A stretch of DNA of 41,549 bases from Algoriphagus terrigena DSM 22685. Lineage in GTDB: Bacteria > Bacteroidota > Bacteroidia > Cytophagales > Cyclobacteriaceae. How positions within the stretch are numbered: the first letter of the stretch is position 1; every line of letters begins with the position of its first letter. Below are positions 16,373 to 24,024 of the stretch, piece by piece. The notes under the pieces are model-generated. The model was not told the origin of the DNA, searched no databases, and worked only from the letters and a program-made list of their open reading frames with translations. A program made the position numbers and the translations under genes. The stretch lies in NCBI RefSeq assembly GCF_000429445.1, contig NZ_AUBW01000031.1, positions 1-41,549 of the forward strand, written 5' to 3'.

Positions 16373-17233
16373 ATGGCGCTTAACGTAAAGTTCGGAGTAA
16401 GCACATGGTTGTGGACTTCTCCTTTTTCCAATGATACGCTCAAGCTATTTCCAAAAATCAAAGAATTTGGGTACGACGCAGTCGAGATTCCGGTCGAAGA
16501 TCCGGCACTGATCCATGTCGCTGACGTAAAAATGGCCCTGGCTGACCACGGGCTGGAAGCTGTGATCTGCGGAGCATTTGGCACCAGCCGGGATCTGACA
16601 AACGAAGACCCATCCTTTCACAGGACAAGCTTCGACTATCTGGATCGGTGCTTTGAGATCGCATCCGAGCTGGGCGCCAAATTCGTGGCCGGCCCCATGT
16701 ATTCCGCGGTGGGAAAAGCCAGACTGGTATCCCCTGAGCAAAAGAAAGTCGAATGGGACCGTGCGGTCACTAACCTCCGGATCGTCTGCGAAAACGCCAG
16801 AAAATCCGGATTGGATATCGCATTAGAGACACTGAACAGATTCGAAACGGATCTGATCAACACCTGCGAGGAGCTGATGCGACTGATCGCAGACATCAAT
16901 GAGCCCGAGGCGAAGGTGATCCTGGACGGCTTTCACATGAATATCGAGGAACCGAATCCAGAAGCCGCCATCCGACTTGCCGGGGACAAACTGATTCATT
17001 TCCAGGTCTCGGAAAACTACCGGGGAACCCCAGGCACTGGGCAGACTCCTTGGGATGCCTATAAGCGCGCATTGGAAGCGATCAATTATCAGGGAGTGAT
17101 TTCTATCGAAAGCTTTACTCCCGAGGTAAAGGAGCTGGCAGGTGCGGTCTGCATCTGGAAGCCTTTGGTACCGAGCCAGGACGGCTTCGCCAAAGAAGGT
17201 CTGGAGTTTCTCAAGGCTTGGGCGGCGAAGTAA
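16373..17233 (+). CDS. Sugar phosphate isomerase/epimerase-like TIM barrel
   Basis: A 286-residue xylose-isomerase-like TIM barrel (AP_endonuc_2 family), related to ketose 3-epimerases and hydroxypyruvate isomerase. The metal-site strands are visible: Glu in ALETLNRFET, Asp in LDGFHMN, Gln in HFQVSEN and Glu in SIESF. The third ligand is Gln where ketose 3-epimerases have His; to my knowledge hydroxypyruvate isomerase-type members use Gln. ATG at 16373, 2 bp after the upstream stop, gives the family N-terminus; an in-frame ATG further upstream lies inside the previous gene. It probably isomerises or epimerises a keto-sugar made by its neighbours. Confidence 0.85.
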   Translation: MALNVKFGVSTWLWTSPFSNDTLKLFPKIKEFGYDAVEIPVEDPALIHVADVKMALADHGLEAVICGAFGTSRDLTNEDPSFHRTSFDYLDRCFEIASELGAKFVAGPMYSAVGKARLVSPEQKKVEWDRAVTNLRIVCENARKSGLDIALETLNRFETDLINTCEELMRLIADINEPEAKVILDGFHMNIEEPNPEAAIRLAGDKLIHFQVSENYRGTPGTGQTPWDAYKRALEAINYQGVISIESFTPEVKELAGAVCIWKPLVPSQDGFAKEGLEFLKAWAAK

Positions 17234-17323
17234 GTTGAAATTTGGGCAAAGCATGAACACCTGCTAAAAGCAAATGACTTTAAATTGAATAACCTTTTTT
17301 AAACCTTATTATTAAAAATCACC

Positions 17324-18442
17324 ATGAGCAAAAGACCCTTGAATATAGCCATCGTCGGACTTGGATTCGGAGCCGAGTTTATTCCAATTTATCAGAAACA
17401 TAAGCTGGCCAACATGTATGCGATCTGCCAGCGAAATAAAGAAAAGGCCGAAGAAATCGCCAAGGCTTTTGGCATCGAAAAAGTATACACAGACTACGAT
17501 GAGCTGCTAGCAGATCCCAACGTAGACGCGGTACACATAAATACGCCGATCCAGAATCACGCAGAGCAATCGCTAAAAGCACTCAGAGCCGGCAAGCACG
17601 TGGCTTGCACTGTACCGATGGCGACTTCGGTGGAAGACTGTAAGGCAATCGTCGAGGAAGTTCAGCGCACCGGGCTGACCTACATGATGATGGAGACGGT
17701 GATCTACAGCCGTGAATTCCTGTTTGTGAAGGAAATGTACGAGAAGGGCGAGCTGGGCAAAATCCAGTTCCTGCGAGCGTCGCATCAACAGGAAATGGCC
17801 GGTTGGCCGGGTTATTGGGAGGGTCTTCCTCCGATGCACTACGCAACGCATTGTGTGGGGCCAGTTTTGGCTTTGCCAAAGGCGCAGGCCGAGTACGTCT
17901 CTTGCTTCGGGTCGGGTAGAATTGACGAGGAGTTGATTCCAAAGTACGGTTCGCCGTTCGCCATCGAGACCTGTCATATCAAATTCAAAGATTCTGATCT
18001 GTCTGCTGAAGTGACCAGGTCGCTTTTCAACACAGCCAGACAATACAGAGAGAGTTTCGATGTGTATGGTTCCAAAAAGTCGTTTGAATGGACGCTGGTC
18101 GAGCACGAGGATTCGGTGATCCACACCGGCGAAAGCCCTGAGCGGGTGAAAATCCCTGATTATGGACATTTGCTACCTGCGGAAATCGCCCCCTTCACGA
18201 CGGCTGGCGTATACGACGGCGACGACAATCAGCACTTGTCGTTTATTCAAGGTTCCGGCCACGGCGGATCTCACCCACACCTGGTCAATGAATTCCTCAA
18301 TGCATTGCACGAAGAAAGGGCTCCTTATCCCAACGCCAAAGAATCTGCAAACATCACCTGCGTGGGCATCCTCGCACACGAATCCGCCATGGAAGGTGGC
18401 AAAATCAAATACCTGCCAGCGTTCACGTTGATCGGACAGTGA
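17324..18442 (+). CDS. Gfo/Idh/MocA-family oxidoreductase
   Basis: A 372-residue NAD(P)-dependent sugar or polyol oxidoreductase fold: N-terminal Rossmann domain (GLGFGA, residues 12-17) and C-terminal substrate domain from about 130. Unusually, the EKP motif that follows strand 5 in this family reads C-T-V-P (residues 95-98), so the catalytic lysine position holds Val97. It lies 90 bp after the TIM-barrel gene with an A-rich leader directly before ATG. A shared terminator follows. It probably works with the ThuA/dehydrogenase lipoprotein and the isomerase in one sugar pathway, perhaps through 3-keto intermediates. Confidence 0.88.
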   Translation: MSKRPLNIAIVGLGFGAEFIPIYQKHKLANMYAICQRNKEKAEEIAKAFGIEKVYTDYDELLADPNVDAVHINTPIQNHAEQSLKALRAGKHVACTVPMATSVEDCKAIVEEVQRTGLTYMMMETVIYSREFLFVKEMYEKGELGKIQFLRASHQQEMAGWPGYWEGLPPMHYATHCVGPVLALPKAQAEYVSCFGSGRIDEELIPKYGSPFAIETCHIKFKDSDLSAEVTRSLFNTARQYRESFDVYGSKKSFEWTLVEHEDSVIHTGESPERVKIPDYGHLLPAEIAPFTTAGVYDGDDNQHLSFIQGSGHGGSHPHLVNEFLNALHEERAPYPNAKESANITCVGILAHESAMEGGKIKYLPAFTLIGQ

Positions 18443-18476
18443 CAAATAGCTAAAAAAACGAGCAGCCTTAAAAATG

Positions 18477-18507
18477 AAAAAGCCAATCCTAGATGGACTG
18501 GCTTTTT
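18477..18507. terminator. Bidirectional Rho-independent terminator
   Basis: A 13-bp stem (18477-18489 with 18495-18507, one G-U type pair) and 5-nt loop, flanked by A's on one side and T's on the other. It separates the plus-strand Gfo/Idh gene from the minus-strand LTxxQ gene and suits both. Confidence 0.85.
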
Positions 18508-18516
18508 TTATTTGGT

Positions 18517-18918
18517 TTAGTTTCCGTCTTTTTGTCGAGGCATGTCCTCCCGGCGATGAACCTCACCCCCAGGTCTTCTCTTCTCTCGTTGCTCCAGCTT
18601 GATCTCTTCCCATTTGGTACGCTGCTCTTCGGTAAGGATCGAGTTGACCTTTTCCTGATGAGCTTTCATTTCTGACCGCTGGGCCTCCCTTTCGGCCTTT
18701 TCCCGCTCCATTTCAGCTTGTCTCTGCTTCGCATGGTCTAGGTTAAGAGCAAGGATCTGGGCTTTCTGATCCTCCGAAAGTTCGAGTTCTGTCGCCATTT
18801 TCTCGGTTACCTTTTTAGCCCTTTCTTCCGGATTAGGCTGCTGTCTTTTTTCTTGTTGCGCCGCTACGCTCAAACTGGTAAATGCCAGGAGCACTGCGCC
18901 GATGATCCACTTTTTCAT
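18517..18918 (-). CDS. Secreted Spy/CpxP-like LTxxQ protein
   Basis: A 133-residue protein with a cleavable signal peptide (MKKWIIGAVLLAFTSLSVAAQ) and a highly charged, helical mature part. Two LTxxQ-like motifs, LSEDQ near residue 48 and LTEEQ near 96, are the mark of the Spy/CpxP family of periplasmic chaperones and stress sensors. Bacteroidota have many such small proteins (DUF4890-like). No sigma factor or sensor gene is adjacent, so its signal is unknown. Confidence 0.75.
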   Translation of the reverse strand: MKKWIIGAVLLAFTSLSVAAQQEKRQQPNPEERAKKVTEKMATELELSEDQKAQILALNLDHAKQRQAEMEREKAEREAQRSEMKAHQEKVNSILTEEQRTKWEEIKLEQREKRRPGGEVHRREDMPRQKDGN

Positions 18919-19003
18919 AGTTGTTTTGGTTTTGTTTCGGGAATTAGACCCGCCGAACCAAATCAGGTTTAATAGCGCTGCGAAAATGGATTGTTAAGGA
19001 ATC

Positions 19004-20347
19004 TTAATCAGGCGAGCTCTTTTCTTCGATCAACTCCTTCCGCTCGGAAGCCCGAACGTATTTGGGTTTGATCAGCAGTCGCAGACTCGGGTCAAAACTG
19101 AGGTAGTTCCAAGACCAATCCAGAAAGATGACCAGCTTATTTTTCACCCCCAAGATGGCCATCAGGTGGACGAAAAGCCAAGTCAACCAAGCGAAAAAGC
19201 CCTGGAAGCTGTAGAACGGCAAGTCCACCACAGCCAACTTTCGCCCGACAGTCGCCATCGACCCGAGATCTTTGTATTTGAAGGGAGCCAAAGGTTGTCC
19301 CTTTTCCTGTCGGAAAAGATTCTTTGACAGGTTTTTGGCCTGCTGGATTGCCACCTGAGCCACCTGTGGATGTCCTTTGGGGAAATCACCTCCGGGTAAA
19401 AGACACTGATCTCCCAGCACAAACACTCCGGCCGACCCAACCAGCTGGTTGTATTCGTTCACCAGCATCCGCCCGTTTCCGGCATATTGGCTTGGATCAA
19501 ATCCCTCAATTCGATTGGGCTTGATCCCCGCGGCCCAGAGCAAGGTTTGGGTTTGAATTGGCTCCTTTCCTTCCAGAGAGACTTCTTTGCCGTCGTAATC
19601 GAGCACCTTGGTTGCCAAGAAAACCTCCACGCCCAATTCCTGTAGGTAGTGGAGCGCGCTGCTCTGTGCCTGCTCCGACATCGCGCCAAGCAACTTTGGA
19701 CCGGCCTCGATCAGTACCACCTTCATGTTCTTGAAGTTGAGCTCGGGATAGTCCTTAGGCAAGACATTGTTCCTCAGGTCAGCCATCGCGCCTGCCAGCT
19801 CCACCCCGGTTGGGCCTCCACCGACGATCACCATATTCATCAGGGACTTGCGATTCTCCACTTTTTCGATCGTGATCGCCCGCTCATAGTTGGAGATGAT
19901 CTTGTTGCGGATGTAGAGCGCCTCGGATACGGTCTTCATGGGCGTGGAATAATACTCGATATTCTTTGCCCCGAAGTAGTTCGTATCTGCTCCCATCGCC
20001 AAAACCAAGTAATCATAGTCGATATAGCCAATATCAGTATACAATCTCTTCTCCTTCGCATCCACACCCTCGGCTTCGGCCATTCTGAAACTCATATTGG
20101 CGGCGCCGTGGAAGATTTTGCGAAGCGGAAACGAAATCGCACTCGGCTCCAAGCCTGCCGTGGCGACTTGGTAAAAGAGCGGCTGAAACTGGTGGTAATT
20201 GTTCTTGTCCAGAAGGATCACTTGAAAAGCGCTCTTACGGAGGCTCATGGCGAGCTTCAGTCCGGCAAAACCTCCTCCCACGATCACGACCTTGGGCAGG
20301 TCCAACATTGGGAGATTTGGAATGGGTTGATAGTTTGAGTAGTTCAT
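19004..20347 (-). CDS. ndh: Type II NADH:quinone oxidoreductase (NDH-2)
   Basis: Single-subunit, non-proton-pumping NADH dehydrogenase on the cytoplasmic face of the inner membrane. The 447-residue protein has the FAD motif VIVGGGFAGL (about 21-30), the NADH motif VIVGGGPTGVELAG near 173-186 and the family segment FQPLFYQVATAGLEPS. A hydrophobic/amphipathic C-terminal region (FFAWLTWLFVHLMAILG) is the likely membrane anchor. The gene stands alone, divergent from yebC. Confidence 0.92.
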   Translation of the reverse strand: MNYSNYQPIPNLPMLDLPKVVIVGGGFAGLKLAMSLRKSAFQVILLDKNNYHQFQPLFYQVATAGLEPSAISFPLRKIFHGAANMSFRMAEAEGVDAKEKRLYTDIGYIDYDYLVLAMGADTNYFGAKNIEYYSTPMKTVSEALYIRNKIISNYERAITIEKVENRKSLMNMVIVGGGPTGVELAGAMADLRNNVLPKDYPELNFKNMKVVLIEAGPKLLGAMSEQAQSSALHYLQELGVEVFLATKVLDYDGKEVSLEGKEPIQTQTLLWAAGIKPNRIEGFDPSQYAGNGRMLVNEYNQLVGSAGVFVLGDQCLLPGGDFPKGHPQVAQVAIQQAKNLSKNLFRQEKGQPLAPFKYKDLGSMATVGRKLAVVDLPFYSFQGFFAWLTWLFVHLMAILGVKNKLVIFLDWSWNYLSFDPSLRLLIKPKYVRASERKELIEEKSSPD

Positions 20348-20461
20348 TGGAAGGACGTTTTATTCGATACGGATTCGATAGGTTCCAAAGTCTAAAATTT
20401 CCGAAGAAGTGGTCGCTTTTTGATAAAAAGAACCGAGATTCCTCTTAGTAAAAAGATTTGC

Positions 20462-20469
20462 TATTTTTG
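20462..20469 (+). promoter_or_regulatory. Candidate -7 element (TATTTTTG) for yebC
   Basis: Exact match to TAnnTTTG, 25 bp before the yebC ATG. No good -33 TTTG is seen at the proper distance. Its position supports the ATG at 20495 as the start rather than in-frame codons further upstream. Confidence 0.4.
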
Positions 20470-20494
20470 CCCACCTCTAATATTCAGTATAACT

Positions 20495-21202
20495 ATGGGA
20501 AGAGCATTTGAATTCCGAAAAGAAAGAAAGTTTAAGCGCTGGGACAAAATGTCCAAGGTTTTCACCCGGTTGGGGAAAGAAATTGTGATGGCAGTGAAGA
20601 CAGGCGGCCCTGATCCCAACACCAACACCAAGCTAAGAACAGTCATTCAAAATGCGAAAGGTGCCCAAATGCCCAAAGATCGCATCGAAGCGGCAATCAA
20701 ACGCGCCTCGAACAAGGACGAAAAGGATTACGAAGAAGTAGTATACGAAGGCTATGGCCCGTTTGGAATCGCTTTTATCGTGGAGACTTCCACTGACAAT
20801 ACGAACCGCACCGTCGCCAACACAAGATCCTACTTTGCAAAAGCGGGAGGAGCTCTCGGCACCTCAGGCTCGGTAAGCTTCATGTTTGACCGCAAGGCTG
20901 TATTCAGATTTGCCCAAGCAGCATATCAGTTGGACGAATTAGAGCTGGAGTTGATCGACTTTGGACTCACGGAGATCGCCGAAAACGAGGGAGAAATCTT
21001 CGCCTACACTGAGTTTGAAGACTTCGGTTCCATGCAGAAAGCACTGGAAGATCGTGGGATTGAAGTGATCTCAGCTGATTTCCAGCGATTCCCGACCACG
21101 CTCACTGAGCTGACAGAGGAACAGGAGGAGATCATCCACAAGCTCATCGACCGTCTCGAAGAGGACGACGATGTCAACCAGGTATTTACCAATATGGCCT
21201 AA
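20495..21202 (+). CDS. YebC/PmpR-family (TACO1-type) protein
   Basis: A 235-residue YebC-family protein, long annotated as a transcription regulator and more recently linked to translation of difficult peptide motifs. The start MGRAFEFRKERKFKRWDKM is characteristic of the Bacteroidota branch, and this fixes the ATG at 20495. The conserved block GGPDPNTNTKLRTVIQNAK follows near residues 31-50. yjjX starts 11 bp downstream and is probably co-transcribed. Confidence 0.92.
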   Translation: MGRAFEFRKERKFKRWDKMSKVFTRLGKEIVMAVKTGGPDPNTNTKLRTVIQNAKGAQMPKDRIEAAIKRASNKDEKDYEEVVYEGYGPFGIAFIVETSTDNTNRTVANTRSYFAKAGGALGTSGSVSFMFDRKAVFRFAQAAYQLDELELELIDFGLTEIAENEGEIFAYTEFEDFGSMQKALEDRGIEVISADFQRFPTTLTELTEEQEEIIHKLIDRLEEDDDVNQVFTNMA

Positions 21203-21213
21203 GGGCCGGATTT

Positions 21214-21780
21214 ATGAATTTTAAGAAAAGAGAGAACTTCCAAACCTCTGACAAACTTCTCATACTGGTCGGCAGCAAGAATCCGGTAAAAATTGCCTGT
21301 ACGGAAGACGCCTTCACCCGGGCATTCAACAAAAGTTTTCTAGTAGAAGGCATCAACGCCGCTTCCGGAGTCTCCGATCAGCCGATTGGGGAAGCTGAGA
21401 CGCACTTGGGCGCCAAAAACAGAGCCCACAATTCCCGCGAGGTGTTCCCGGAAGCCCACTATTGGGTCGGAATCGAAGGGGGTGTAGATGAGGACGAATA
21501 CGGGATGTTTGCATTTGCCTGGATTTATATTCTGGCCAGGGACGGAAAAACCAGCCAATCCAAAACCGGCACTTTTTATCTGCCAAAAGCAGTGACTGAG
21601 TTGGTGAAAGAGGGAATGGAACTGGGAAAAGCCGACGATCAAGTATTCGATCAGGAGAATTCCAAGCAGCAGGGAGGCTCCGTGGGGATACTCACACATG
21701 GAGTCGTAGATCGAAATGAATATTATCGCCAGGCGATTATTCTTGCACTGATTCCATTTGTCAATGAAAATTTCTTTTAG
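21214..21780 (+). CDS. yjjX: Inosine/xanthosine triphosphatase (YjjX family)
   Basis: A 188-residue non-canonical purine NTPase that hydrolyses ITP and XTP to protect nucleotide pools. Family motifs are present: VGSKNPVKI near the N-terminus, SDQPIGEAET, YWVGIEGGV and the C-terminal GGSVGILTHGVVDR. Translation starts 11 bp after yebC. Confidence 0.9.
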   Translation: MNFKKRENFQTSDKLLILVGSKNPVKIACTEDAFTRAFNKSFLVEGINAASGVSDQPIGEAETHLGAKNRAHNSREVFPEAHYWVGIEGGVDEDEYGMFAFAWIYILARDGKTSQSKTGTFYLPKAVTELVKEGMELGKADDQVFDQENSKQQGGSVGILTHGVVDRNEYYRQAIILALIPFVNENFF

Positions 21781-21958
21781 CAAGAAGAAGATCTTGGAAA
21801 ATTTAAACTAACGAAGGGTTGATTAAATATTTTTTGAAAGAAATTGTATTTATTAAATATTATTTCTTTTTTAGGGAATTAGAAGTACCAACATCTAATT
21901 TTCAATTGCAGTCTTGACAGTAAAAGTTGCACTAATCACCCCCACCCTAATCCAGTAA

Positions 21959-21983
21959 AAAAACCTCCTTCCGGGAGGTTTTT
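21959..21983 (-). terminator. Rho-independent terminator (convergent yjjX / secreted protein)
   Basis: A stem built on AAACCTCC/GGAGGTTT (21961-21968 with 21974-21981), extended by A-T pairs, with a U-tract on both strands. It directly follows the minus-strand gene and lies about 180 bp after yjjX, so it can serve both. Confidence 0.75.
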
Positions 21984-22968
21984 ATTTTTTCAGATTGTCT
22001 AAGAAACCGGTCAACGCAACCTTCCAGTCCACATTTGCATCCCATTCAGGCCCGATGTACAACTCATCCCTCACGATGAGTTTGATGTAGTATTTCACGA
22101 CTGTCTTCTGGCCTTCTTCTCCGAGAATAGGCTCAAGCCCCATACTCTGCATCAGATCTGTCTGTCTGCCTTCTACTTTGACAAGTAGGAATTGTACACG
22201 ATCACTGACGAGTTCCTCGTTGGTTTTGGCTTCTGTAAGCCATTCGATTTGGTGGGGATAGAGATTCTCCATAATCGACTGAATCTGGGATTTTTGCGCA
22301 GCCTGCTCGGCGAGGATTGCCTCTTGCGATTTGCCCAAAAGATCGTATCGGAAGTAGCTCAGAGCACCGTTTTCGGCCGAGGAACCTTCGAGAGGAATCC
22401 CCAACTTGAATACTTCCAGGTTGAGTGGATTCTGAGGGAGGAATTTCTGCTCAGATCGGGCCGTCTCCTGACTGCTGATCTGGGGAAATTCCGGCACGTC
22501 GATGACCAGCAGATTTTTTGACCGGGTATTTTTCCCCGAAGCGGCAAGTTGTGAACCTGCTTCATTCCAATCTTTACCGGCTAAGCCAAAGAGCGCCGTT
22601 GTGGTGACGATTTTACCATCGCCGCTAAAAGCTCCGACGTGAATGCTCACACTTTCCTTCTTTCTAGTTACCAAAATGATGTTTTTGACTTGGCGCGTGG
22701 CAAAGGCTCTCGCGTAATCTGCCTGCCTCGCCTCGGAGAGAATCACCTGCTCCAGTTCAAAATAGGCGACCGGATCAGCGCCCGCCTCCACCAGATGTAC
22801 GTGCACACTATCTGCCAGCTGCTGCCAGCTGAGGACGGGTCTGGAGCCCGGATCGGTAGAGACCAACACGACAGATTTCCCTTCAAAAAAACTCTCCGGG
22901 AGTCCCCCCTGAGCCAAAACTAAATTAACCGAAATAAAAAAAAGGAACGCGCAGCTGATATATTTCAT
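21982..22968 (-). CDS. Secreted protein of unknown function
   Basis: A 328-residue protein with a clear signal peptide (MKYISCAFLFFISVNLVLAQ). This fixes the start at 22966-22968 rather than at an in-frame ATG upstream that would overlap the divergent gene. I do not recognise a domain. The mature part starts with a segment on deciding between values (FEGKSVVLVSTDPGS), has no cysteine pairs and no obvious catalytic motif, and looks alpha/beta. It is divergent from the M28 peptidase gene, 69 bp apart, so the two may share control sequences. Confidence 0.75.
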   Translation of the reverse strand: MKYISCAFLFFISVNLVLAQGGLPESFFEGKSVVLVSTDPGSRPVLSWQQLADSVHVHLVEAGADPVAYFELEQVILSEARQADYARAFATRQVKNIILVTRKKESVSIHVGAFSGDGKIVTTTALFGLAGKDWNEAGSQLAASGKNTRSKNLLVIDVPEFPQISSQETARSEQKFLPQNPLNLEVFKLGIPLEGSSAENGALSYFRYDLLGKSQEAILAEQAAQKSQIQSIMENLYPHQIEWLTEAKTNEELVSDRVQFLLVKVEGRQTDLMQSMGLEPILGEEGQKTVVKYYIKLIVRDELYIGPEWDANVDWKVALTGFLDNLKK

Positions 22969-23037
22969 CAAATTCAGACGTAGTGACGGTAAGCCTAGTA
23001 TTTTTACGAATATACATAACGGATAACGGATCACCAG

Positions 23038-23982
23038 ATGCATTTCAATTTCAATAAACACCTCTTTTCAATCATTTGCCTACTGATAACAAATATTTCT
23101 TTTGCTCAGAGCATTGACTCCAAAGACCTGTTGAAGCATCTCGAATTCCTTTCTTCCGATGCGCTGGCCGGGAGGAAGCCTCTGACTGCCGGTAGCATGG
23201 AGGCAAGATCCTACATCTTGAACGAACTGACCAGTCTGGAAAATGTCCAGGCGCTCTACCCTGATTTTATTCAGCGGTTTTCATTTACCGGGCGCAATAA
23301 GGCCCAGTATGAGGATGCGGCAAACCTGGTGGCCTTTATCCCCGGCAGCAGCTCGAGGAAGGTGATCGTCGTCACTGCCCACTACGACCATGTGGGTGTA
23401 GGAAAGCCCAATGCTGCCGGTGATTCCATCTACAACGGCGCCGACGACAACGCGTCCGGCACTGCTGCATTGCTGGAATTGGCTGAGTATTTCTCCAAAA
23501 ACAGGCCACTTCACAGCATGATGTTTGTGGCTTTGGACGCGGAAGAATTGGGATTGAGAGGCGCAAAAGCACTCGTGGATGATTTCCCCTATCCGCTCGA
23601 TCAGATCTTGCTCAACGTGAACATGGATATGATCGGCAGAAGTGACAAAAATGAACTGTATGCGTCTGGCACCCATTTCTACCCGTACCTCAAACCAATT
23701 CTGGAAAAAGCAGCCGCTGGCTCCGATCCCACATTGAGGTTTGGTCACGACACACCGGGAACGGGACGGGAGGATTGGACAAACCAATCAGATCAGGGTG
23801 CTTTTTTTGCAAAAAAGGTTCCCCATCTTTATTTTGGAGTGGAGGATCATGTGGACTATCACAAGCCTTCCGACGAATTCAAAAACATTCAACCCAAATT
23901 CTACAGCAACGCGGCAAATCTGATTCTGAAGTGTATTCTGGCATTGGACGCGGAACTAACCGACCAAAATAGCGGGCAATAA
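23038..23982 (+). CDS. Exported M28-family zinc aminopeptidase
   Basis: A 314-residue metallopeptidase of family M28 with a signal peptide (about 1-23, ending SFAQ). The two-zinc site is complete: His115 and Asp117 in AHYDHVG, Asp136 in NGADDNASG, catalytic Glu169 with Glu170 in DAEELG, Asp197 in NMDMIG and His275 in DYHKPSD. It is expected to trim amino acids from peptides in the periplasm or outside the cell. It is followed 42 bp later by the ClC gene on the same strand. Confidence 0.92.
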   Translation: MHFNFNKHLFSIICLLITNISFAQSIDSKDLLKHLEFLSSDALAGRKPLTAGSMEARSYILNELTSLENVQALYPDFIQRFSFTGRNKAQYEDAANLVAFIPGSSSRKVIVVTAHYDHVGVGKPNAAGDSIYNGADDNASGTAALLELAEYFSKNRPLHSMMFVALDAEELGLRGAKALVDDFPYPLDQILLNVNMDMIGRSDKNELYASGTHFYPYLKPILEKAAAGSDPTLRFGHDTPGTGREDWTNQSDQGAFFAKKVPHLYFGVEDHVDYHKPSDEFKNIQPKFYSNAANLILKCILALDAELTDQNSGQ

Positions 23983-24024
23983 CTGTTGCTGCAACGTATT
24001 AGACACACCAATTGATTTTTCATT

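Noticed and set aside
18517..18918. Coiled-coil structural protein
   Set aside because: Signal peptide plus two LTxxQ-like motifs fit the Spy/CpxP family better.
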